Origin: a virus
DNA length: 51,728 nucleotides
Direction: 5' to 3' (one strand)
Virus record (IMG/VR): IMGVR_UViG_3300042945_002137
Coordinates: 1 to 51,728 of that record
Position numbers and translations under genes: made by a program. This document shows positions 24,410 to 32,759 of the stretch, piece by piece (position 1 is the first letter of the stretch; every line of letters starts with the position of its first letter). The notes below the pieces were generated by a model. The model had not been told where the DNA came from, searched no databases, and saw only the letters and a list, made by a program, of their open reading frames with translations.

Positions 24410-26287
24410 ATGAGCAAAATCATTGGTATCGATTTGGGTACAACAAACAGTTGTGTAGCAGTAATTGAAAATGGCACAGTTAAAATTATTGAAAACAGTG
24501 AAGGTGCCAGAACTACTCCAAGTATCGTCGCATACACAAACGAAGAAATTTTAGTTGGAGCACCAGCTAAACGTCAAGCAGTAACTAATCCTAAAAACAC
24601 AATCTATGCAGCCAAGCGTTTAATCGGCCGCAAATTTAAAGAACAAGCAGTACAAAAAGATATCGATTTGATGCCTTACGAAATCACAGAGGCTAAAAAT
24701 GGCGATGCATGGATTCGTGCTAACGACAAAGAATTAGCACCTCCTCAAATTTCAGCAGAAGTTCTACGTAAAATGAAAAAAACTGCTGAAGACTATCTTG
24801 GTGCAGAAGTTACTCAAGCAGTTATCACCGTACCTGCATACTTCAACGACAGTCAACGTCAAGCAACTAAAGATGCTGGTAAGATTGCTGGATTAGAAGT
24901 TCTACGTATTATTAACGAGCCTACCGCAGCAGCTCTTGCATATGGTGTAGATAAGACTGACAAGAAAGATCGTAAAGTTGCTGTTTATGATCTAGGTGGT
25001 GGTACTTTTGATGTTTCCATTATTGAAATCGCCAATGTAGATGGCGATAAACAAATCGAAGTACTAAGCACAAATGGTGATACATTCCTTGGTGGCGAAG
25101 ATTTTGATAATCGTATTATGGATCATCTTGTTTCCGAATTTAAAAAGGAACAAGGAATTGATTTGAGTAAAGACGTTATGGCACTACAGCGTCTAAAAGA
25201 AGCAGCAGAACGTACAAAGATTGAATTAAGTAATAGCACACAAACTGACGTTAACCTTCCTTATATTACCGCAGATGCTACAGGTCCTAAACATCTTAAT
25301 ATTAAAGTAACTCGTGCAAAATTAGAGAGCTTAGTCGAAGATTTGATTCAACGTAGTCTTGCTCCTTGTCGTCAAGCATTAAATGATGCAAAAGTAACTG
25401 CCGCCGATATCGATGAAGTTATTTTAGTTGGTGGTCAAACACGTATGCCTAAGGTGCAAGAAGAAGTTGAAAAACTATTTGGCAAGACACCACGCAAAGA
25501 TGTTAACCCTGATGAGGCAGTGGCTGCTGGTGCTGCGGTACAAGGTGCTGTGCTAGGAGGAGATCGTAAAGACGTTCTACTATTAGATGTCACTCCATTA
25601 AGTCTTGGTATTGAAACTATGGGCGGTATCTTTACTAAATTAATTACTAAGAATACAACTATTCCTACCAAAGCTAGTCAAGTGTTTAGTACTGCGGAAG
25701 ATAATCAGCCAGCAGTTACTATCAAAATTGCACAGGGTGAGCGTGAAATGTTCGCTTATAATAAATCATTAGGCGAATTTAACTTAGAAGGTATTGCACC
25801 TGCACGTAGAGGTGTTCCTCAAATCGAAGTTACAATTGATATCGATGCCAACGGCATTATGCATGTTAGTGCTAAAGATAAAAACACAGGTAAGGAAAAT
25901 AAGATTACCATTAAGAGTGACAGTGGTTTAACTGCTGAAGAAATCGAACGTATGGTACAAGATGCAGAAGTTAATGCAGAAGAGGATCGTAAACAACGTG
26001 AATTAATCGAGGCACGTAACAACGCCGAAGGTATAGTACATAATCTTCGTAATGATATGAAAGAAGTAGAATCAAATCTTACCGAAGAAGAAAAAACAAA
26101 GATTAACGAGGCTTGTCAGGCAGCAGAAGAGGCACATAAAGGCACAGATAAAGAAAAAATTAATGAATGTATTTCAAAGCTTTTCGAAGTTCAACAAATC
26201 ATTGCAACAGCGAAAAGTAAAACCGAATCTTCAAGTGGAAATTCCGACGAAGTTGTAGTTGATGCAGAATTCAAGGAAACCACTTAA
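24410..26287 (+). CDS. dnaK: Chaperone DnaK (Hsp70)
   Basis: 625 residues, full length. ATP-binding signatures are [10 protein letters not shown] (N-terminus), [15 protein letters not shown] (about 190-205) and [12 protein letters not shown] (about 340). The substrate domain and linker ([15 protein letters not shown]) follow, and the lid ends in a typical acidic tail (VVVDAEFKE). It refolds proteins using host DnaJ/GrpE. Full-length DnaK is uncommon in phages. It could also serve the phage IscU, whose LPPVK motif is the HscA site; this is inference. Confidence 0.98.
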   Translation: MSKIIGIDLGTTNSCVAVIENGTVKIIENSEGARTTPSIVAYTNEEILVGAPAKRQAVTNPKNTIYAAKRLIGRKFKEQAVQKDIDLMPYEITEAKNGDAWIRANDKELAPPQISAEVLRKMKKTAEDYLGAEVTQAVITVPAYFNDSQRQATKDAGKIAGLEVLRIINEPTAAALAYGVDKTDKKDRKVAVYDLGGGTFDVSIIEIANVDGDKQIEVLSTNGDTFLGGEDFDNRIMDHLVSEFKKEQGIDLSKDVMALQRLKEAAERTKIELSNSTQTDVNLPYITADATGPKHLNIKVTRAKLESLVEDLIQRSLAPCRQALNDAKVTAADIDEVILVGGQTRMPKVQEEVEKLFGKTPRKDVNPDEAVAAGAAVQGAVLGGDRKDVLLLDVTPLSLGIETMGGIFTKLITKNTTIPTKASQVFSTAEDNQPAVTIKIAQGEREMFAYNKSLGEFNLEGIAPARRGVPQIEVTIDIDANGIMHVSAKDKNTGKENKITIKSDSGLTAEEIERMVQDAEVNAEEDRKQRELIEARNNAEGIVHNLRNDMKEVESNLTEEEKTKINEACQAAEEAHKGTDKEKINECISKLFEVQQIIATAKSKTESSSGNSDEVVVDAEFKETT

Positions 26288-26292
26288 GACTT

Positions 26293-26343
26293 ATATTTGA
26301 CGCCTTTGGGTCAAATATTGTATCTTGCTTAATTTAAGGAGAA
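26293..26343 (+). promoter_or_regulatory. hsp20 leader hairpin and shared chaperone box
   Basis: ATATTTGAC (26293-26301) pairs with GTCAAATAT (26310-26318), 9 pairs around an 8-base loop. Directly after it comes ATCTTGCTTAATTTAAGGAG (from 26322), nearly the same as upstream of dnaK. The T-run is too poor for a strong terminator. Confidence 0.6.
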
Positions 26344-26348
26344 ATCAA

Positions 26349-26798
26349 ATGACAATGAATGGTACAGTAGCACGTTTTGATACAACAGCATTAAACAAAG
26401 CTTTAGTAGGATTTGACAGATTGTTCGATACTTTCGAATCAAGATTTGCAAATCAGTTATCTACTAACTATCCTCCGCATAATATTGTTAAAACTGACGA
26501 CACACATTATCAAATTGAAATAGCAGTTGCTGGTTTCAAAAAACATGAGATAAATGTTGAAGTTGAACAAGACATGCTAACAGTGAGGGGAGAATCAGAA
26601 GCAACTAACGAAACTTTAACTAGACAATACCTACACCGAGGTTTAAGTAGCAGAAGTTTTGTAAGAAGTTGGCAACTAGCAGAACATATGGTTGTAAATG
26701 GAGCCGAGATTAAAGACGGAATCTTAACTATTAGCCTTGAATATATTATTCCAGAAGAAAAGAAAGCTCGAGTAATTGACATTGTAGAAGTTAAGTAA
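26349..26798 (+). CDS. hsp20: Small heat shock protein Hsp20/IbpA family
   Basis: 149 residues from ATG 26349 (AAGGAGAAATCAA). The alpha-crystallin domain runs from about 45 to 140 (NIVKTDDTHYQIEIAVAGFK; LTVRGE; DGILTISLE), with flexible ends. It holds unfolding proteins for DnaK. Its last codons contain the -35 of the clpS promoter and its stop lies just before the -10. Confidence 0.94.
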   Translation: MTMNGTVARFDTTALNKALVGFDRLFDTFESRFANQLSTNYPPHNIVKTDDTHYQIEIAVAGFKKHEINVEVEQDMLTVRGESEATNETLTRQYLHRGLSSRSFVRSWQLAEHMVVNGAEIKDGILTISLEYIIPEEKKARVIDIVEVK

Positions 26799-26804
26799 TA
26801 TAAT
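26776..26804 (+). promoter_or_regulatory. Consensus sigma70-type promoter for clpS-ho-bilin reductase
   Basis: TTGACA (26776-26781), 17 bases, TATAAT (26799-26804). Predicted start near 26811 falls in the left arm of the adjacent terminator, so transcripts from here lose half the stem. Confidence 0.88.
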
Positions 26805-26805
26805 A

Positions 26806-26835
26806 AGGGGAAAGTTTAACTTTCCCCTAATTTTT
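26806..26835 (+). terminator. Terminator after hsp20
   Basis: GGGGAAAG (26807-26814) pairs with CTTTCCCC (26820-26827) across TTTAA, followed by TAATTTTT. Only read-through RNA from hsp20 carries the whole stem. Confidence 0.85.
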
Positions 26836-26847
26836 ATGGAGGCAGTG

Positions 26848-27153
26848 ATGGCAGTAGATTCTGATGTAAAAATCGACGAAAAAATTAAACAAAAATATCA
26901 AGAACCGAAAAAGTGGAAAGTCATATTTCTAAACGACGATTACACTCCGATGGATTTCGTTATAGAAGTATTAACAGAAGTTTTTAAACATAGCCAAGAA
27001 ACTGCAAAAGAGATCACTATGGAGATACATAATAGTGGTAGTGGTATTGCAGGTGTTTATACATTCGACATAGCAGAAGCCAAAGCTGTCGAAGTAACCA
27101 CAGTTGCTAGATCACAAGGATTCCCACTCCAAGTTAAAATGGAAGAAGAATGA
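26848..27153 (+). CDS. clpS: ClpS adaptor protein
   Basis: 101 residues from ATG 26848, 5 bases after GGAGG; the in-frame ATG at 26836 lies before that ribosome site. KVIFLNDDYTPMDFVIEVL and MEIHNSGSGIAGVYTFDIAE are the ClpS core, with the NDD and MxIH residues that bind N-terminal degron residues. It directs N-degron substrates to host ClpAP. Phage ClpS could redirect host proteolysis. It overlaps the heme oxygenase gene by 4 bases. Confidence 0.95.
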   Translation: MAVDSDVKIDEKIKQKYQEPKKWKVIFLNDDYTPMDFVIEVLTEVFKHSQETAKEITMEIHNSGSGIAGVYTFDIAEAKAVEVTTVARSQGFPLQVKMEEE

Positions 27154-27692
27154 GTTTACGTGAAATAACCAAAGAGTTACATGCAGACGCAGAAAGAACT
27201 ATATTTGCTAAAAAACTTGTAACAGGATCATTTACTAAAGAAGAATATGCTAACTATCTTTGGCAAATGGTTCTCGTTTATAACGGAATAGAAACTTCGG
27301 CAAATAGTCAAGGTATGTTAAAAAACTTACCTGACATTGAACGAGCACACAAAATCTATCAAGACTGTATCGAACTAGTAGGTAATAATCATAATCTTAA
27401 GTGGTTGCCAGAAACTATTGAATATTATCAATATGTACTAGCTCTTAACTATGACACTGAAAGACGTCATTTAGTTAAAGCACACTTGTATTGTCGTCAT
27501 ATGGGTGATTTATTTGGCGGACAAATTATTGCTAAAAAATGTCCAGGCCAAGGCCGCTTTTATCAATTCAAAGATGCTGAAAATTTGAAAACTGCTATAA
27601 GAGCAGAGTTAACAGATGACTTAGGCGACGAAGCCAAAGTTGCTTTTCAATGGGCAATTAAAATTATGAAAGCTTTGGTAAAAGATGAGTGA
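27150..27692 (+). CDS. ho1: Heme oxygenase
   Basis: 180 residues. The proximal heme His is in KELHADAER (H11) and the distal helix is GDLFGGQIIAKK. It opens heme to biliverdin, carbon monoxide and iron, using ferredoxin in this type of system. It overlaps clpS by 4 and the bilin reductase by 8 bases, forming one operon. Confidence 0.95.
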   Translation: MSLREITKELHADAERTIFAKKLVTGSFTKEEYANYLWQMVLVYNGIETSANSQGMLKNLPDIERAHKIYQDCIELVGNNHNLKWLPETIEYYQYVLALNYDTERRHLVKAHLYCRHMGDLFGGQIIAKKCPGQGRFYQFKDAENLKTAIRAELTDDLGDEAKVAFQWAIKIMKALVKDE

Positions 27693-28365
27693 TGTTTGGA
27701 ATACACTAATTGGCATACAGAATTTACTAGAAGACAAATTTAATGAAACCGGCAGAGAAATACATGAGCCTGGCATGGATCGTTTTAACCAGCCTGGTTG
27801 GGTTAATCGCGTATGGAGTGGCGAACGTTATCGCAGAGCACACATAGATGTCGTTGATGCCAGAGAAACAAAAGGTCTTTGGATGATGCATTGCTGTGTT
27901 TTTCCACATATCCATAATCCTGCTCCAATATATGGATTTGATGTAATAGCCGGTAAGAACAAAATTACCGGTTGTTTTCACGATTTCAGTCCAGCAGGCG
28001 ATCACGAACATCCCTTAATAGATTGGTTCTCTGCTGAAGCGGCCAAATTACGGTGGAATAAAACTAGAAAATTACCAGATTGGGCAGAGCGTATTTTTAC
28101 TGGTAGTATGATAGCTGCGGGCAACGTTCAAGACGAGAATGAACTAAATCAGATATTTGATATCGCAAATCGTAGTATAAGACACTATCTGAATTGTGTA
28201 GCCGAATCTAATTTTACACATAAAAACACTATACCTAATCAGAACTATTACTGCGAAAATCAAAAACAAAACCCGCATACACCCAAAGTTATGGCTAGTT
28301 TAGGGCTCGATGAAGAAGATGTGCGTGTTTTTATACAGGACTGCTTGTTCCCTGAAATACGCTAA
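27685..28365 (+). CDS. Ferredoxin-dependent bilin reductase, PcyX-like
   Basis: 226 residues of the FDBR fold: AHIDVVDARETKGLWMMHCC, VFPHIHNPAPIYGFDVIAG, CFHDFSPAG, then a C-terminal AESNFTHKNTIPNQNYYCEN segment. FDBRs reduce biliverdin to phycobilins. A marine-phage clade named PcyX, found beside ho1 outside cyanophages, was reported to make phycoerythrobilin; I assign this clade by context, not alignment. A non-photosynthetic host would have no antenna use for bilins. Confidence 0.85.
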   Translation: MSDVWNTLIGIQNLLEDKFNETGREIHEPGMDRFNQPGWVNRVWSGERYRRAHIDVVDARETKGLWMMHCCVFPHIHNPAPIYGFDVIAGKNKITGCFHDFSPAGDHEHPLIDWFSAEAAKLRWNKTRKLPDWAERIFTGSMIAAGNVQDENELNQIFDIANRSIRHYLNCVAESNFTHKNTIPNQNYYCENQKQNPHTPKVMASLGLDEEDVRVFIQDCLFPEIR

Positions 28366-28375
28366 ATATTAGACT

Positions 28376-29779
28376 ATGCGAGCAAATGAATTCTTAGTAG
28401 AAGCTACCCTATCTAGCGGCACAACTTTCACTAGTTGGCCAACATATCTTCAAGGACTTTTATCCGGCAACATAAGTTTAGGTACTTCGGGTGAAAAAGC
28501 ACAAGGTTTAGAATTAGATTTAGAATCTAAAAATGCAGTTAAATCACTAATTGATGGAGTTTATACTGCAACAGACAAAGGGCAATATGCTCTGCAAATA
28601 GCAAATACTGTTTTAACTTTTACCAATGGAACACAGGCAAAAATAAGTCATATATTTAAAAGTCCTGGACTTAAAGGTTCAACAGATGCTATTCCTGCTC
28701 TTCAAACAAGAACTGCTGGATTAGTAGCAGAAGCACTACTTGGTGTAGCCATGTATGCCAAATTAATTTCAAGAGGCGGTGACCTTACAGCAGAAATTAC
28801 TTCAGAGGATGTCTGGAATATTGTAGGTAGAATTAAACCACAAGGATCAGATTCTTTAGTAGACAACGTAAAAGACATTGATAATAAAGTTTCAGATTCT
28901 ATAAGCCTTGTTATTACTCTAGCAACAGATATTCAAGAAGTTTTAACGAATCCAAAATATCAGTCGATGTTTAAAGAAAAAGTCCAGAGTTGGTGTAACT
29001 ATGTGAATGCAGATCTTTCACAAAAATATGCAGACACTTTGTACAAAAATAATAGACCAGATAACGTTACTATTAGATTAGCAGGTAAAGAAGGCGGCAA
29101 GGTCGATGTGCTGATAAATGTTCTTGACAAAGAAGGTCGTCCAACTAAAAAATTAGCACAAGTAAAGTTAAGTGTTAAATTATCTGACAGTCTAATTGGT
29201 CAACAAGCAAGAGGTAAAACACACGAAGAAGTATATGTTAATTTAGAAAAATTATTTGATCCTTTAGGTGTAGATTTATCTTTAAAGAAAGCTAAAATTT
29301 TAAAAGCAGCATTGACATCAGGCATACATAATCAATTTGCAGGTGCAATGGAAGTTGCATATAAAGAAGCTGCTAATCAGTTATCTAGAATTGCTAAGGG
29401 AGAAAAAAATGATGTGTCCTTAGCACAACGAGTTGCAAAATTAACAGACTATCATGCCACAGCAAATGACCCTGAAATACAAGTAATCGAACAAAGCCCT
29501 GGCGGTGACTATAGATTGTTAAACTACAAAGGGTTAAAACAAGTTTTTGCTAAAAATAATATAGATGTAGCTATTGATTATTCTGCAGGAGTTTCATCCA
29601 AAATTCAGGAAGGCTCTATGCCTAGAATAATTTTTTATGATAAAAATACTCCTGGTAAAGCTGGAAAATTAGTTGAGATTAGATACAGGGCAAGAGGAAA
29701 TTATGCTAATCATATAATTGAGCCTGGGTCGTTGCTAAAGGAATTAGCAGCATATAATAGATTTAAGAAATCTAAGTAA
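28376..29779 (+). CDS. Large unknown protein
   Basis: 467 residues starting MRANEFLVEA, a leader type common in marine-myovirus proteins. Residues about 235-270 (VDVLINVLDKEGRPTKKLAQ, then VKLSVK) have an acidic-x(n)-QVKxSxK pattern that could be a degenerate PD-(D/E)XK core; this is weak. The rest is helical. TAAATA ends 7 bases before the ATG with no Shine-Dalgarno. Function unknown. Confidence 0.7.
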   Translation: MRANEFLVEATLSSGTTFTSWPTYLQGLLSGNISLGTSGEKAQGLELDLESKNAVKSLIDGVYTATDKGQYALQIANTVLTFTNGTQAKISHIFKSPGLKGSTDAIPALQTRTAGLVAEALLGVAMYAKLISRGGDLTAEITSEDVWNIVGRIKPQGSDSLVDNVKDIDNKVSDSISLVITLATDIQEVLTNPKYQSMFKEKVQSWCNYVNADLSQKYADTLYKNNRPDNVTIRLAGKEGGKVDVLINVLDKEGRPTKKLAQVKLSVKLSDSLIGQQARGKTHEEVYVNLEKLFDPLGVDLSLKKAKILKAALTSGIHNQFAGAMEVAYKEAANQLSRIAKGEKNDVSLAQRVAKLTDYHATANDPEIQVIEQSPGGDYRLLNYKGLKQVFAKNNIDVAIDYSAGVSSKIQEGSMPRIIFYDKNTPGKAGKLVEIRYRARGNYANHIIEPGSLLKELAAYNRFKKSK

Positions 29780-29787
29780 ATAAAATT

Positions 29788-30129
29788 ATGAAAACACTAC
29801 TAGCTGCCATCTTACTGGCCACTACAGCCGTGGCAGCTACAGCTGAACCTCGATCAAAACAAGTTAAGTTCGTGTGTGCAAGTTTTGAAGATCTTGAAGC
29901 GACCATAGAAAGATACGGTGAAAAAATGGTTATAGCTACACAAGCTCCTAACGAACTAACTGTAAACATACTTTATGTAAATTTAGAAACACAAACTTCA
30001 AGCTGGATTTTACATGATTTACGAACAGACGAATATTGTATGGTCGGCGTAGGTAAAGCTATACACATTCCAGATGATAGTCCGCTTAAACAGGACTCTG
30101 TGAAAGGAACAAGAATAATTTATAAGTAA
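29788..30129 (+). CDS. Secreted small protein
   Basis: 113 residues. The signal peptide MKTLLAAILLATTAVAATA is followed by a compact soluble domain with two cysteines (FVCASF, EYCMVG) likely to form a periplasmic disulfide. No family recognised. TAAATA ends exactly 5 bases before the ATG; no Shine-Dalgarno. A strong terminator overlaps its stop. Confidence 0.72.
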   Translation: MKTLLAAILLATTAVAATAEPRSKQVKFVCASFEDLEATIERYGEKMVIATQAPNELTVNILYVNLETQTSSWILHDLRTDEYCMVGVGKAIHIPDDSPLKQDSVKGTRIIYK

Positions 30130-30154
30130 GCCTGGAAATTCCAGGCTTTTTTTT
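30128..30154 (+). terminator. Rho-independent terminator
   Basis: AAGCCTGGA (30128-30136) pairs with TCCAGGCTT (30140-30148) across a 3-base loop, then T to 30154. Confidence 0.93.
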
Positions 30155-30164
30155 GGAGTGAAAT

Positions 30165-30245
30165 ATGACATGGTTCGCACATAGACCTAAAAAATACCCA
30201 GTACCACCCTCACCCCCAGAGCCACACAGAACACCGCAAAGATAA
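30165..30245 (+). CDS. Proline-rich micro-protein, 26 residues
   Basis: An ATG follows TTGGAGTGAAAT with a proper ribosome-site distance. The 26-residue product (TWFAHRPKKYPVPPSPPEPH and on) has eight prolines and five Lys or Arg. Pro-rich basic peptides can bind ribosomes or SH3-like folds. Function unknown. Confidence 0.5.
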   Translation: MTWFAHRPKKYPVPPSPPEPHRTPQR

Positions 30246-30257
30246 AATAAATACTGA

Positions 30258-30866
30258 ATGAGATTCAGTGAAATTAAAGAAACTGTAGAAGACAGTTCAA
30301 TGATCAATCGTTTGGCCAATGCTGTGGCCAAATGGATGTATCAAAATGAACCAGCAGAATATCCTGTTCAATCTATTGGAAAAATGACAGGTATTAAAGA
30401 TACTCCTTTAAGTAAATTAGGAATTACATTTGATTACCTAGAAAAAGATACAGTAGCAGAATATCATAGAGAACACGAAAGTAAACCTATGATTGTTGTA
30501 AATCTTGATGAATGGCACGATGAAGATTATGCCAGCATTGCCGAATATGTAGCACATGAATTAAGACACGCATTAGACGATGTGAAATTTAAAGGTAAAC
30601 ATCATGTAAGTTACTGGGCAGCACAAGATAGATATCAGCAGCCTAAAAATAAAGATGAACCTTACTGGAGTAAACCCAGTGAAATAAATGCTCGTGTTCA
30701 ACAAGCATTGCACAATGTAGATTATATTAAAAGAGATAATCCAGGAGCCAGTATAAAAGAGTTATGGCCCGAAATTAAAGATATGTTAGATGAATTGAAA
30801 CTAACAGAATATCCTGGATATGAAAGAATTGTTAAACGAGTGCTTGCCTACGCCACGCAAGATTAA
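30258..30866 (+). CDS. Predicted zinc metallopeptidase (HExxH)
   Basis: 202 residues. HELRHALDD (about residues 97-105) is an HExxH zinc site, and a downstream Glu in SEINARVQQA could be the third ligand, as in minigluzincin-type phage proteins. The ATG lies in a perfect hairpin: ACTGAAT (30253-30259) pairs with ATTCAGT (30263-30269). The 3' end overlaps the minus-strand desaturase by 35 bases. Confidence 0.68.
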   Translation: MRFSEIKETVEDSSMINRLANAVAKWMYQNEPAEYPVQSIGKMTGIKDTPLSKLGITFDYLEKDTVAEYHREHESKPMIVVNLDEWHDEDYASIAEYVAHELRHALDDVKFKGKHHVSYWAAQDRYQQPKNKDEPYWSKPSEINARVQQALHNVDYIKRDNPGASIKELWPEIKDMLDELKLTEYPGYERIVKRVLAYATQD

Positions 30867-31545
30867 AGAATTCTAATATCTTAAACCACATCCAACCTAT
30901 ATCAAATTCCCACCACTTAGAACTTAGTTTAGGATTAGCTGGATTTTCATGATGATTATTATGTAATTCCTCGCCACCTATTATGATTCCCCATGGAACA
31001 ATATTAGTGCTTGAATCGTCAGTATCGGTGTTACGGTAACCAAAATAATGTCCTAGGCCGTTAATAACACCAGCAGCCCAAAGAGGAATCCATAACATTT
31101 GTACTCCCCACACAATAAAACCAGCAAGGCCAAAAAGAACAAGGTCAATGACCAACATCAAAAGAATCCCTAACCAGTTGTGGGGAGTATAAATGTTACG
31201 TTCTATCCAATCGTCTGGAGTACCTGCTCCATACGAGTTGATCATATCTTTATCTTTAGCAGCTTGACTGTAAAGGAATGCACCATAAAAAAGTACATAA
31301 AAAATACCATATACTTTTGGGCTGTGTGGATCTTCTAATCCATCGGTAAATCTGTGATGCTTTCGATGTACGGCTACCCATTGTTTAGTTATCATGCCAG
31401 TGGTAAGCCATAACCAAAATCTCATAAAGTGTTTTGCCACAGGATGAAATTCGATTCCTCTATGTGCTTGACTACGGTGTAAAAAGAGAGTGACGCAGAC
31501 TATGGTGATATGTGTCATCACCAGTGTTGCAATAATTGTATACAT
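30832..31545 (-). CDS. Fatty-acid (acyl) desaturase
   Basis: 237 residues with the three desaturase histidine boxes: HRSQAH (about 23-28), HRKHH (about 60-64) and HNNHH (about 196-200), plus four hydrophobic membrane segments. It resembles delta-9 acyl-CoA or acyl-lipid desaturases, which insert a double bond using oxygen and a diiron centre. It would raise membrane fluidity of the host. It is on the opposite strand from most of the window, and its 3' end overlaps the zincin gene tail to tail. Confidence 0.92.
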   Translation of the reverse strand: MYTIIATLVMTHITIVCVTLFLHRSQAHRGIEFHPVAKHFMRFWLWLTTGMITKQWVAVHRKHHRFTDGLEDPHSPKVYGIFYVLFYGAFLYSQAAKDKDMINSYGAGTPDDWIERNIYTPHNWLGILLMLVIDLVLFGLAGFIVWGVQMLWIPLWAAGVINGLGHYFGYRNTDTDDSSTNIVPWGIIIGGEELHNNHHENPANPKLSSKWWEFDIGWMWFKILEFFNLAWRRQALV

Positions 31546-31552
31546 TAGTTAC

Positions 31553-31693
31553 TTATCTACCTTGACCGCGGTATCGTTTAAAACTTTTCTTTTCTTGTTT
31601 ATTCATAGTGCTTGTTTTAATTTTACCGCCTTGTTTGCTTAGTTTTACAATAGGAGTATGAGCTGCTACTCCGGTACCTTTTGCTTTAGCCAT
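31553..31693 (-). CDS. Small basic protein, 46 residues
   Basis: Starts after AAGGGGAAATAA and ends 7 bases before the desaturase ATG, so the two are co-transcribed. The sequence is Lys/Gly/Gln-rich (AKAKGTGVAAHTPIVKLSKQ, ending KRYRGQGR). It resembles small basic proteins of marine phages; function unknown. It overlaps the end of the Cys-rich frame by 8 bases. Confidence 0.7.
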   Translation of the reverse strand: MAKAKGTGVAAHTPIVKLSKQGGKIKTSTMNKQEKKSFKRYRGQGR

Positions 31694-31802
31694 TTATTTC
31701 CCCTTCGTTATCTTTGCAATCTGGACATAGGCATTCATTACAATCGCAATCGTCTGTTAAACAACTATGTCCGCAATGTTTATGACATCCACAAGAGCAT
31801 TT
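31686..31802 (-). pseudogene. Cys-rich metallothionein-like frame without a start codon
   Basis: Read on the minus strand, this frame encodes 37 residues from Cys at 31799 with ten Cys and three His (CSCGCHKHCGHSC, then DDCDCNECLCPDC). This density is typical of metal-binding peptides and is unlikely by chance. The frame is closed just upstream by TAA and has no ATG, GTG or TTG. An ATG at 31825 opens MSYIKPNK in another frame; removing two bases near 31800 would fuse them. So it is frameshifted, wrongly assembled, or starts at ATA. Confidence 0.5.
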
Positions 31803-31846
31803 ATTTGGTTTAATGTAAGACATATTATCTTCAAAAACATGCATTA

Positions 31847-31854
31847 TAAATACA
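31847..31854 (+). promoter_or_regulatory. T4-type late promoter box
   Basis: TATAAATA, the exact T4 late-promoter consensus, 37 bases before the 31891 gene. Predicted start near 31860. Confidence 0.6.
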
Positions 31855-31890
31855 CTCCTAGAGACTGTATTTATTTCCGCAGGATTTTAT

Positions 31891-32427
31891 ATGCCATTTC
31901 AAAAATTTGATGTTAAGATGCCTTCATTAGATGTAAGCAGAATTAAGGGTGATTATGTAGAACAATATGGAGATACTTTTACATCTTATTTTGTAAAAGA
32001 TGTTGACTATGTTTTATCAGAATTTTCAAAAATTCTAGATTTTACTATACTTCCTGATTTTTATTTCTATGTCGAAGTTACAAAAGAAGGTGCTGGTCCG
32101 CACATAGATGAATCTAAAACTAGCTTAAATTATTATTTTGAAGGCTGTGAAGCAGAGACATTATTTTGGACTACAAAAAATGATGATAGCGGATTTTTGT
32201 GTCAAAATCAGATTAATAAACAATCTCAAGTTAAAACTTACTTCGAACATGAATTAATCTCCATTGGTTCATTTTGTGCAGAAGCAAATAGTCTGTACTT
32301 ATTAGACATTTCTAAAATTCATTCTGTAAAAAAACGATCAGTACATAATGTAAGAAGAATTTTAAGATTTTTATGGGACAAAAATCATTTTGATGAAATC
32401 TCTTCTAGCATAAAAATTAAAAAATAA
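31891..32427 (+). CDS. 2-oxoglutarate/Fe(II) oxygenase-like fold protein
   Basis: 178 residues after GCAGGATTTTAT. It has an HxD pair (GAGPHIDES, about 70-78) and a later His (KIHSVKKRSVHNVRRILRF), the 2-His-1-carboxylate spacing of double-stranded beta-helix oxygenases; the Arg of VRRI could bind 2-oxoglutarate. Several proteins of this type occur in the window. Substrate unknown. Confidence 0.6.
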   Translation: MPFQKFDVKMPSLDVSRIKGDYVEQYGDTFTSYFVKDVDYVLSEFSKILDFTILPDFYFYVEVTKEGAGPHIDESKTSLNYYFEGCEAETLFWTTKNDDSGFLCQNQINKQSQVKTYFEHELISIGSFCAEANSLYLLDISKIHSVKKRSVHNVRRILRFLWDKNHFDEISSSIKIKK

Positions 32428-32434
32428 ATATTTT

Positions 32435-32557
32435 ATGGGTATAGAACAACTTTATTTTTTAGTTGGTTTTTTGTTAGGTGTGTTACTTACAGGATGTTTA
32501 TTCATAGCTGGACTGATAATTTACTACGAATGGTTAGAAGAATCAAAAAAAAATTAA
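32435..32557 (+). CDS. Micro membrane protein, 40 residues
   Basis: One membrane helix (LYFLVGFLLGVLLTGCLFIA) and a charged C-terminus (YYEWLEESKKN). TAAATA ends 4 bases before the ATG; no Shine-Dalgarno. It lies one base from the next gene. Function unknown. Confidence 0.6.
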   Translation: MGIEQLYFLVGFLLGVLLTGCLFIAGLIIYYEWLEESKKN

Positions 32558-32558
32558 A

Positions 32559-32708
32559 ATGATAATTTGTATTTGTCGCAATATAAAAGAATCCGATTTT
32601 AGTAGACAAGAAGATCTAATAGAACGTATAATGCAAGTAGATCATCAATGCGGTGAGTGTCAAAAGTATGTTCAAAAGTTAAAAGAATTGTTGTATGAAG
32701 TTGAATGA
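32559..32708 (+). CDS. Bfd-like [2Fe-2S] ferredoxin
   Basis: 49 residues. CIC near the N-terminus (C4, C6) and CGEC (about 31-34) form the C-x-C ... C-x2-C pattern of bacterioferritin-associated ferredoxin and its helical fold (DLIERIMQ; KYVQKLKELL). In bacteria Bfd helps release iron from ferritin. It would fit the Fe-S and heme-oxygenase genes here. It ends just before the tmRNA acceptor piece. Confidence 0.7.
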   Translation: MIICICRNIKESDFSRQEDLIERIMQVDHQCGECQKYVQKLKELLYEVE

Positions 32709-32750
32709 AAGGTATTCTGGACCCCGGTTCGACCCCGGGCAGGTCCACCA
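32709..32750 (+). ncRNA. ssrA: tmRNA acceptor piece (permuted ssrA, 3' half)
   Basis: The T-arm CCCGG-TTCGACC-CCGGG is followed by CAGGTCC and ACCA (end 32750). CAGGTCC pairs (one G-U) with GGGCCTG at 32869-32875, the 5' end of the coding piece. GTATTCT (32712-32718) can pair with AGGATAT (32903-32909) as a P2-like helix. The true 5' end is not visible. Confidence 0.85.
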
Positions 32751-32759
32751 AAATAAATT

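Noticed and set aside
31795-31806. Programmed frameshift joining MSYIKPNK to the Cys-rich frame
   Set aside because: The local bases do not form a recognised slippery heptamer in the needed phase.
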